A DNA stretch of 13,346 nucleotides. Origin: Candidatus Parcubacteria bacterium. Its GTDB lineage: Bacteria > Patescibacteria > ABY1 > UBA1558 > GWA2-36-10. Both the position numbers and the translations under genes were made by a program. The DNA lies in NCBI GenBank assembly GCA_018669975.1, contig JABHSK010000006.1, forward strand, positions 1 to 13,346, written 5' to 3'. The notes below the pieces were generated by a model. The model worked only from the letters and a program-made list of their open reading frames with translations. It searched no databases and was not told the origin of the DNA. Shown here piece by piece: positions 7,480 to 13,346 of the stretch (the stretch's first letter is position 1; every line of letters starts with the position of its first letter).

Positions 7480-8580
7480 TTAATCTTTTAGGCAACGAAC
7501 AGAGAAGCCCCAACCATAAGGATTTGCCGCTTTACTCATAGTAGCGCCATTCTCGTTATAATGAATATTCGCATTACTAGCCACATCGTCTGTTGATGTC
7601 CAAAAAACAGCCAAAGATGTCAGACTATCATAACTATTACCATCTGTATCCATTTCACCAGCCATGACCATTTCAAAGCCAGATGAACCATTTTCTTTTA
7701 GCTCTGTACCAACACTGTCTGTGGGATAATTGGCTATCAAGGTATCAAACTCTGAATCACTAGGTAAATGCCAACCATGTGGACAGATACCTTGGACCCC
7801 TTCGGTGGTCACCCACCCCATGGCCTCCTCCCATGAATATATACCTCCCTTAGCATCACAATTGCTAGTCGTGTCTGAATAACACCACTTTTCTGTAATA
7901 CTATTATCAGTTGGATCAGTGGCTGCACCAGCCAACATTGTGCCTGTGTTTAAATTTTCTGCCATCCAACATTGATCAGCGATTTGCACCGTACGATAAA
8001 TCTGTCCTTCGGTGTCATATATATTATCATCGCCACAGGTGAAAATATGCGCCATGCCAGTTGGTGTGATATAAATAGTTTTACTTAAGCCTAAATTACT
8101 ATTAAGGACTATTGACTGCTCTGATAAACTACTAGCTGTAGTGGTGGCGAGCCAACCTGATTTATAAGAAAAGTGAAAATCATTTATTTGGCTAGAAGCT
8201 ATATAAACCCCAGTATCAAACTCTAGGATTCTGTCAAAACTTGAATCACGAGAATTGTATGACTTACCTTTATATAAAACCAAGCAATCCCCACTATCCT
8301 GACAAACTGAATTTCCATCTAAAACTTTTATTCCCCAAACATCACCATAGTATCCACTCATAGAATAATCCCTGGCTTGAGTTATAAATTCTACTATTTG
8401 TTTTGATTTAGCGTCTACATCTTCTTTACTGACTCTACTGGGTACTATGGAGACAGCTGAAGCTAAAATAATAGTAAAAATGGCCACGACCAATAAAACA
8501 TCAATCAAAGAAAAACCTTGCTGTCCATGAGACAGCTCTGTTTTTGTCCTTAAAATTTTATATATAAAAACCCTAAACAT
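7480..8580 (-). CDS. FimT/GspH-like minor pilin with C-terminal FISUMP domain
   Basis: This 366-residue prepilin has a 22-residue leader ending HGQQG, then FSLIDVLLVVAIFTIILA. The residue at mature +5 is Asp rather than the usual Glu. The section to about residue 175 fits the FimT/GspH type (KQIVEFITQARDYSM at 60-74). A short ATTTASSL linker lies at 145-152. Residues 181-366 match the FISUMP (Fibrobacter succinogenes major paralogous) domain: GQIYRTVQIADQCWMAENLN (192-211), ICPHGWHLPSDSEFDTL (265-281), FWTST (326-330) and the terminal GFSVRCLKD. Eight cysteines (C93, 99, 182, 204, 233, 241, 266, 363) could make disulfides. FISUMP domains occur on surface proteins; their ligand is not established. 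The start is fixed by the TAATG overlap with the pilC stop, and no other start precedes the leader. Confidence 0.87.
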   Translation of the reverse strand: MFRVFIYKILRTKTELSHGQQGFSLIDVLLVVAIFTIILASAVSIVPSRVSKEDVDAKSKQIVEFITQARDYSMSGYYGDVWGIKVLDGNSVCQDSGDCLVLYKGKSYNSRDSSFDRILEFDTGVYIASSQINDFHFSYKSGWLATTTASSLSEQSIVLNSNLGLSKTIYITPTGMAHIFTCGDDNIYDTEGQIYRTVQIADQCWMAENLNTGTMLAGAATDPTDNSITEKWCYSDTTSNCDAKGGIYSWEEAMGWVTTEGVQGICPHGWHLPSDSEFDTLIANYPTDSVGTELKENGSSGFEMVMAGEMDTDGNSYDSLTSLAVFWTSTDDVASNANIHYNENGATMSKAANPYGWGFSVRCLKD

Positions 8581-8582
8581 TA
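8578..8582 (-). promoter_or_regulatory. TAATG stop-start overlap coupling pilC to the FISUMP pilin
   Basis: The pilC stop TAA (8582-8580) shares one base with the ATG (8580-8578) of the next gene. Just upstream lies GGAAGG, a modest purine-rich ribosome site within the pilC coding end. This arrangement favours translational coupling, so platform protein and first minor pilin would be made in linked amounts. It also supports the chosen start of the minor pilin. Confidence 0.65.
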
Positions 8583-9800
8583 CCTTCCGACTTTACTTGT
8601 CAGATCATAAATAGGATTGATAATAGACATAGCTACAAAAGCTACCACCAAGCCAATAAAGGCTAACAATATTGGCTCTAGCATACTAGATAAATTCTTA
8701 GTAGTAGTATCAACCTCTAATTCATAAAAATCAGCTAAATAATCTAAAACATCGCTTAAATTACCAGAACGCTCACCAACCTTACTCATCCGACCAACTA
8801 TAGTAGGAAACAGATCTTTATTACTAATGGCATCTGCCAGAGATGTCCCCTTGAGAATAGTGTGATAAATTTTTGTAACTTCTTTTTTGTAAACATCATT
8901 AGTTAAAGTTTGTGATACTATCTGCAAAGCATTGTCTATCGGAATACCACTATTGAGCAGTGATGACAGTGTGCGGCAAAATAAAGCTAGGTTCATATTT
9001 TTACTTATCTTACCTATAACAGGTAAACCTAAAATTATTTTATGTAAAATTAATCTAGTACCTGGAATCCTAGACATTATTCTAATCCCAACTACGATTA
9101 CTACTATTAAAGCTAATACCAACCACCAATAGGTACTGAAAAATCCTGACACCGTAATCAATATCCTAGTAGTAAGGGGTAGTTCTACTTTTAGGGTGGT
9201 GAAGAAGCTAGTGATTTTTGGCAAGACAAAGACTGAAATCACAGCAATCAAACCAAAAATTGCTATGATGATAAGTGCCGGGTACATAGCAGCTGATTTA
9301 ATCTTATTCTTCAACTCATAGCTCTTCTGCTGCTGAACTGATAAAAGGTTTAAATTATTAGCCAGTGTGCCGCCTTTTTCACCTACACCTACCATGTTAA
9401 CAAAAAGTAAATCAAAATCACGAGGATATTTTTTGAGAGCTGAAGAAAGCGAATTACCTTTTCGCACCTCTATTAAAATATCATCCAGACGTTTAGCTAA
9501 AGTTGGTGAAGCACCCTCAGACAAAACCTCCAAAGAACCATCAATCGACATACCCGCCTTAATCATAACGGACAAATGTTTAGCAAACATAACCTTCTCT
9601 AGCAACTTGACCTTGCCAAACGTTATTTGTCTACCTTTGCCGGCTTTTCCCTTTGACTTACCTTTGGCAACTTCCGATAAATCTATAACTGTACCTTCTT
9701 TGCTAGCCAAAATATTACGAGCCTCTCTCATGCTAGTTGCTTCGATTGACCCGTCAGTTATTTTACCTTTGTTGTCTGTTATTTGATAAGAAAATAACAT
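8580..9800 (-). CDS. pilC: PilC/GspF inner-membrane platform protein of the pilus machine
   Basis: This 406-residue polytopic protein forms the membrane platform on which the ATPase PilB acts to add pilin subunits. The N-terminus (YQITDNKGKITDGSIEATSMREA) is the small domain found at the start of PilC/GspF. Two copies of the cytoplasmic T2SSF helical domain follow, at about 65-195 (MFAKHLSVMIKAGMSIDGSL; VGVGEKGGTL at 137-146) and 268-395 (ALFCRTLSSLLNSGIPIDNAL; VGERSGNL at 341-348). Membrane helices lie at about 173-194, 224-240 and 374-396, the last with the common IINPIYDL ending. Length and order are normal for the family. It begins 21 AT-only bases after pilB with no Shine-Dalgarno. The direct pilB-pilC order is the usual one and supports an extension motor. 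Confidence 0.96.
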   Translation of the reverse strand: MLFSYQITDNKGKITDGSIEATSMREARNILASKEGTVIDLSEVAKGKSKGKAGKGRQITFGKVKLLEKVMFAKHLSVMIKAGMSIDGSLEVLSEGASPTLAKRLDDILIEVRKGNSLSSALKKYPRDFDLLFVNMVGVGEKGGTLANNLNLLSVQQQKSYELKNKIKSAAMYPALIIIAIFGLIAVISVFVLPKITSFFTTLKVELPLTTRILITVSGFFSTYWWLVLALIVVIVVGIRIMSRIPGTRLILHKIILGLPVIGKISKNMNLALFCRTLSSLLNSGIPIDNALQIVSQTLTNDVYKKEVTKIYHTILKGTSLADAISNKDLFPTIVGRMSKVGERSGNLSDVLDYLADFYELEVDTTTKNLSSMLEPILLAFIGLVVAFVAMSIINPIYDLTSKVGR

Positions 9801-9821
9801 ATTTTATTTTTAATTTTTATT

Positions 9822-11510
9822 TTATTGTTTAGTCACTCTAAAAATTTCTTCTAGGGTCGTCTGCCCCGCAATAGCCTTGTTAAGCCCATCTTCAAACATG
9901 GTGCTCATACCATTGGCAATAGCTTTTTTCTTGATCTGATCAGCGTCAGTTCGTGACATGATTAAATTTTTAATATCATCATCAATTTGCAAAATCTCAA
10001 AAATACCAACACGACCAGCATAACCACTGTCATTGCAAGCTTCACAACCCTTACCCTTATAAAAACGAATTTCTTTGAGCTCTCTAGTATTAAGAAATCT
10101 ATCAATATTTACTTCTCTCTTAAGTTCTTCCACTTCCTTATCATTGAGCGTATAAGAAATAATACACTTCATACAAATACGCCTAAGTAGCCGCTGGGCA
10201 ATAATAATATTAACTGTAGAAGCTACTAAATATGGCTCTATCTTCATATCTAACAACCTAGGTAAAGTGGTAGCTGAGTCATTGGTATGCAGTGTAGATA
10301 ATACCAAATGACCAGTCATGGCAGAATTAACTGCAATACTAGCTGTTTCTTCATCCCTAATCTCACCAACCATGATAATGTCTGGATCCTGACGCAACAA
10401 AGAACGCAAACCCTGGGCAAAATTCAGATTAGTCTTAGAATTTACTTGGATTTGATTCACGCCCTGCAAATCATATTCAACTGGATCTTCAATAGTACAT
10501 ATATTAACATCTCGTTTATTCAAAATTTTTACTAGAGCATACAAGCTAGTTGTTTTACCAGAACCAGTTGGACCAGTAGATAGTATCATGCCATAGGGTT
10601 TTTTTACTGCCCGATTAACTATTTCCATATCATTGGGTGACATACCCAAGTCCTCCAAACTAAATTGCTTACCCTTAGAAGACAAAAGACGCATTACAAC
10701 TTTTTCACCATGTGTAGTAGGAATAACAGAAACTCTAACATCAACCTTATCACCTTCAACCCTAGTGATAATTTTTCCATCTTGAGCTGCTCGACTTTCG
10801 TCTGTCCTCATTTTTGCTAAAATCTTTATCCTAGTCACAATCAATGTCAAAATATTATTAGACAAAGTCAGTACATCGTATAAAATACCATCTATTCTAA
10901 ATCTAACCTTAATATCTTTTTCTCCTGGCTCAATATGCACATCGGAAGCATGATTAGTATAAGCATAACTAAACAAATCATCTACCAGTCTCACCACTGA
11001 TACGTCTTCGGCTTTAGAGCCTTGTGCTTCAATAGCATGTTTTTGAATATTGGTAGCGTACTCCTGTTGAATAGATTTTCTATATAAACCAAAGGAGTTT
11101 TTAATGTCATATTCTGTAGAATAAAAAGGAATTACATTATCACCGACTTTCTTTTCTAAAGATTTGATCATTACATAATCAAACGGATCCGCCATGGCAA
11201 CTTTAACACCCTCCTCATCACGATTAAAAATCAATATTTTCTGTTTGCGAGCTACTATTTCTGGCAACAAACCTAGTACCTCTGTTTTGATTTTGACTTT
11301 ACGTAAATTTACAAACTTTACTTTGAGATCATTAGCTATCAACTGACCAATTTCAGTAGCCTTAATCAAATCCTGTTTGATTAACAAGGTAATAAAATCC
11401 TGCTTTCTGTCCTTGGCTGTTTTCAAGGCTGTATCTAAAATCTCCGGCTCAATCAAACCGATCTTACTTATGATCCTATGTATCTTTTCGTCTGTTATAA
11501 CTCTTTTCAT
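9822..11510 (-). CDS. pilB: PilB/GspE-type pilus extension ATPase
   Basis: This 562-residue hexameric ATPase is predicted to power pilus extension from the cytoplasm. Residues 1-150 form the N-terminal MshEN/GspE-N region. The ATPase core shows FRIDGILYDV (204-213), Walker A GPTGSGKT (313-320), an Asp box TIEDPVEY (339-346), Walker B DPDIIMVGEIRDEE (375-388) and a His box STLHTNDS (405-412). Two CxxC pairs (C446/C449 and C489/C492) form the zinc site typical of PilB/GspE and absent from PilT. Together with the N-terminal domain this makes PilB the right call rather than the retraction ATPase. All catalytic motifs look intact. It starts 6 bases after the response regulator stop, which puts the regulator and its likely target in one translated block. 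MshEN domains of some relatives bind c-di-GMP; I did not verify the key residues here. Confidence 0.96.
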   Translation of the reverse strand: MKRVITDEKIHRIISKIGLIEPEILDTALKTAKDRKQDFITLLIKQDLIKATEIGQLIANDLKVKFVNLRKVKIKTEVLGLLPEIVARKQKILIFNRDEEGVKVAMADPFDYVMIKSLEKKVGDNVIPFYSTEYDIKNSFGLYRKSIQQEYATNIQKHAIEAQGSKAEDVSVVRLVDDLFSYAYTNHASDVHIEPGEKDIKVRFRIDGILYDVLTLSNNILTLIVTRIKILAKMRTDESRAAQDGKIITRVEGDKVDVRVSVIPTTHGEKVVMRLLSSKGKQFSLEDLGMSPNDMEIVNRAVKKPYGMILSTGPTGSGKTTSLYALVKILNKRDVNICTIEDPVEYDLQGVNQIQVNSKTNLNFAQGLRSLLRQDPDIIMVGEIRDEETASIAVNSAMTGHLVLSTLHTNDSATTLPRLLDMKIEPYLVASTVNIIIAQRLLRRICMKCIISYTLNDKEVEELKREVNIDRFLNTRELKEIRFYKGKGCEACNDSGYAGRVGIFEILQIDDDIKNLIMSRTDADQIKKKAIANGMSTMFEDGLNKAIAGQTTLEEIFRVTKQ

Positions 11511-11516
11511 ATAAAA

Positions 11517-11984
11517 TTATTCGCTTTTATAATATTCTTCATCTTCCTCTTTCTCTTTATGATGATGTTTACCATTGGCAAGGTTAGCCTTTTTACTCTT
11601 AGTTTTAGAATTAATAAATTCCTGAACCTTATCCACTATTACCTCTAAAGTGGTATCATCTTTAACTAGGTAATCTACCGCGCCCATATCCAATCCTTTT
11701 TTAATGTCATCTTTTTGACCAAGATTAGATAAAATAATAACAGGAATATTTTCTGTAACAGGATTATTTCGTAATTCAGTTAAGACTTCAAAACCATTTT
11801 TACTAGGCATAATCATATCTAAGATTATCAAATCTGGATCATTTAGCTGAGCCTTCTCTAAACCATCATCGCCGTCAACTGCCAAAATAACCTCATAACC
11901 ATGATCTCCCAGCTCTGATTTATACACTTTTCTCAAAAAATTATCGTCATCGACAAATAAAATTTTAGCTTTAGTTTCTCCCAT
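11517..11984 (-). CDS. Stand-alone CheY/PilG-like response regulator
   Basis: This 155-residue protein is a single receiver domain (about 6-122) with no DNA-binding or enzyme output domain. Key residues are all present: acidic pocket D12/D13, phospho-acceptor D56 in LIILDMIMP, switch S86 in ILSNLG, and K108 in YLVKDD. It would accept phosphate from the CheA encoded 8 bases upstream and signal by protein contact, like CheY or PilG. The adjacent pilB suggests the pilus motor as target. The C-terminal tail (126-155) is odd: a Lys-rich part, then HHH at 140-142, then an acidic run ending YYKSE. It is probably disordered and could be a docking peptide or metal site, which is inference. The partner assignment rests on gene order only. 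Confidence 0.92.
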   Translation of the reverse strand: MGETKAKILFVDDDNFLRKVYKSELGDHGYEVILAVDGDDGLEKAQLNDPDLIILDMIMPSKNGFEVLTELRNNPVTENIPVIILSNLGQKDDIKKGLDMGAVDYLVKDDTTLEVIVDKVQEFINSKTKSKKANLANGKHHHKEKEEDEEYYKSE

Positions 11985-11992
11985 ACAACTTA

Positions 11993-13346
11993 TTAGTTTA
12001 AACTACTTACGTTTAATATCAAAACTGGTTTTCCGTGTGCGGAAACCGCCACTCCTTTTATATATTTTTTCTTTTTTAAAATATGTGGCGTCCTCTTCAT
12101 AATAAGTTCTCTTTCTTTTATATTACTGTGGATTGGTAAAGCCATCTGCCCAGTATCATGTTTGATAAGCACCACGTACTTTGACAGTGCGTCAAACTTG
12201 CGTAATCCAATAATCTTGGGTGTGTAAAATACTTTATATTTTTTATTTTTATGTGTGAAAGTTTTAGCTTTGGAAAAATCTTTAACTTTATCCAACTTAA
12301 CTACATGCTCCACATAAGACAAGGGGATAGCAAAACTATAACCGCTCAATTTAAACTGCAGACTTCTAAATATTGATAGAGGCAATGGAAGTTCTACCTT
12401 AAAGATTGTACCTTTGTTACGATTACTCTCTACAATAATTTCACCACCGAGCTCTTGGACTTTTAACTTGACCAAACTCAATCCAACTCCTCGACCAGAA
12501 GTAGTACTCAGCTTAGTACCACGGGAAATACCAGGTTGAAAAATAAGATCCCTAATCTGACTGATGGTCATTTTTTTACTAGCAGCTTTAGTGGTTATTT
12601 TATTCTTGATGGCCATACTTAAAATATCCGGCCAGTTTATCCCTCGACCGTTATCTTCCACGGAAACTAACATGCGGTCATTCATCAACGAAACGTTGAG
12701 CATAATTTTTCCTTTCTTTTGATTAACAGTAATTCCATGGGCCACAGCATTTTTAAGTAGTTGAATTAATATTTCCACTAGTTCGTCTAAAATAGCTTTA
12801 TCTAATGACAAGCCATTGTCATTAATCATTAATTCCACTTGTTTATCCTCATCACGAGCCACCTCCCTAACCAAGTAAGGCAGGGAAGAAAAAATCTGTG
12901 CTAAAGGCACTATCCTAATCTGCTCCAATTCTCTCCTTAAATCACCTACTATTTTATCTGAATCTATCGCAATAGACATCAACTTAACATTACCAATATC
13001 AGCTACAAAATTTTTAGTTTCAATGGTATTAACCAAAAGATCGTCCAATAGGCGCTGCAATTTATCTAACTTATCAGTCGATACTGATATTTCAGCCATC
13101 GTAGGCAGACTACCTAAAATATGTTTTTGCTTTTTCACAGCTGTTTTTCTATTGGCTTGCCGCTTGGTCTTTTTCAATAAACCCTTGAAATCATTGATTT
13201 TTTTAGTAATATTAGCCTCTTTATCCTTAGCTTCAATGGTGTTAAAATTGTCCTCCAACGTATCAATAGTGCTAAATAACAAATCAAGAATTTTTTTATT
13301 TACCTCTAGGGTTTGGTTGTAAACAGCATCAATAACATTTTCTATA
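11993..13346 (-). CDS. cheA: CheA-type chemosensory histidine kinase (5' end beyond window)
   Basis: The frame is open to the right edge, giving 450 visible codons and no certain start. Visible residues 1-34 (IENVIDAVYNQTLEVNKKIL and on) resemble the last helices of a P1/Hpt domain, so the phosphorylated His lies outside the window. A Lys-rich linker of about 50 residues follows, too short for a P2 domain. Then come the P3 dimerisation helices (about 85-155, with LRRELEQIRIVPLAQIF), the P4 kinase domain (about 160-320) and a P5 CheW-like domain (about 321-450). P4 shows an N box QLLKNAVAHGI (195-205), G1 VEDNGRGIN, F box IFQPGISRG and G2 TSGRGVGLSLVK. In the N box the usual His is Gln (195) and the usual Asp is Ala (202), while Asn199 is kept. 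The P5 domain implies coupling to CheW or receptors, none of which are visible. Linkage to pilB suggests a Pil-Chp-like pathway. Confidence 0.93.
   Translation of the reverse strand, partial: IENVIDAVYNQTLEVNKKILDLLFSTIDTLEDNFNTIEAKDKEANITKKINDFKGLLKKTKRQANRKTAVKKQKHILGSLPTMAEISVSTDKLDKLQRLLDDLLVNTIETKNFVADIGNVKLMSIAIDSDKIVGDLRRELEQIRIVPLAQIFSSLPYLVREVARDEDKQVELMINDNGLSLDKAILDELVEILIQLLKNAVAHGITVNQKKGKIMLNVSLMNDRMLVSVEDNGRGINWPDILSMAIKNKITTKAASKKMTISQIRDLIFQPGISRGTKLSTTSGRGVGLSLVKLKVQELGGEIIVESNRNKGTIFKVELPLPLSIFRSLQFKLSGYSFAIPLSYVEHVVKLDKVKDFSKAKTFTHKNKKYKVFYTPKIIGLRKFDALSKYVVLIKHDTGQMALPIHSNIKERELIMKRTPHILKKKKYIKGVAVSAHGKPVLILNVSSLN

Noticed and set aside
9367..9786. Plus-strand open frame of 139 codons opposite pilC
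   Set aside because: The minus-strand frame is a clear full-length PilC; the plus frame matches no family and has no start signals.
1..13346. Alternative genetic code with UGA read as an amino acid, as in Gracilibacteria or SR1
   Set aside because: All genes have full-length conserved domains in the standard code with no in-frame TGA needed.
1..13346. Archaeal pilus or archaellum locus
   Set aside because: The FTLIEL prepilin site, PilM, zinc-site PilB and the bacterial H-I-J-K minor pilin order point to a bacterial type IV pilus.
1..13346. Mobile elements, tRNA, rRNA, or terminator hairpins
   Set aside because: I saw no transposase, inverted repeat ends, RNA gene folds, or GC-rich hairpins followed by T-runs; nearly all bases are coding.

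Overview
The window looks like chromosome from a member of the Patescibacteria (Candidate Phyla Radiation, Parcubacteria-like). It is AT-rich and densely packed, and all ten genes lie on the minus strand. The lineage call rests on three things: a pilin with the segment DPAKRIGEARDAQRWSDV after its hydrophobic helix, a lone receiver protein with the segment SNLGQKDDIKKGLDMGA, and pilin-like proteins carrying FISUMP, DUF2341 and LamG modules. I know all three as common in CPR genomes. This is recognition by eye, not a phylogeny. The standard bacterial code fits, and all nine visible stop codons are TAA.

In transcription order (right to left) the layout is as follows. First comes a chemosensory pair: a CheA-type histidine kinase that runs off the right edge (11993-13346) and a single-domain CheY/PilG-like response regulator (11517-11984). 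Next is the type IV pilus motor core: the extension ATPase PilB (9822-11510) and the platform protein PilC (8580-9800). Four minor pilin-like proteins follow (2040-8580), in the order FimT/GspH-like, PilV/GspI-like, PilW/GspJ-like, PilX/GspK-like. Each carries a large C-terminal outer module: FISUMP; probable propeller plus DUF2341 plus LamG; LamG; and cysteine-rich disulfide repeats. Then comes a PilM with an added membrane helix and outer domain (229-2013). Last is the start of a probable major pilin (1-147), cut by the left edge.

From CheA to PilM, neighbouring genes are separated by -1 to 26 bases, so they very probably form one transcript. The only longer gap (148-228) holds a good promoter candidate for the pilin, which would let the abundant subunit be made independently of the machine.

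The proposed working model is this. CheA phosphorylates the receiver, which tunes PilB or PilC activity. PilB, PilC and PilM form the inner-membrane assembly machine. The four minor pilins form a priming and tip complex that displays several different binding-type modules, and the 49-residue pilin fragment belongs to the shaft subunit. The window shows no retraction ATPase (PilT), prepilin peptidase (PilD), separate PilN or PilO, CheW, or chemoreceptor; these may lie outside it.

The most notable points are the chemosensory genes fused into a pilus operon, the four-part decorated tip cassette, and the enlarged PilM.
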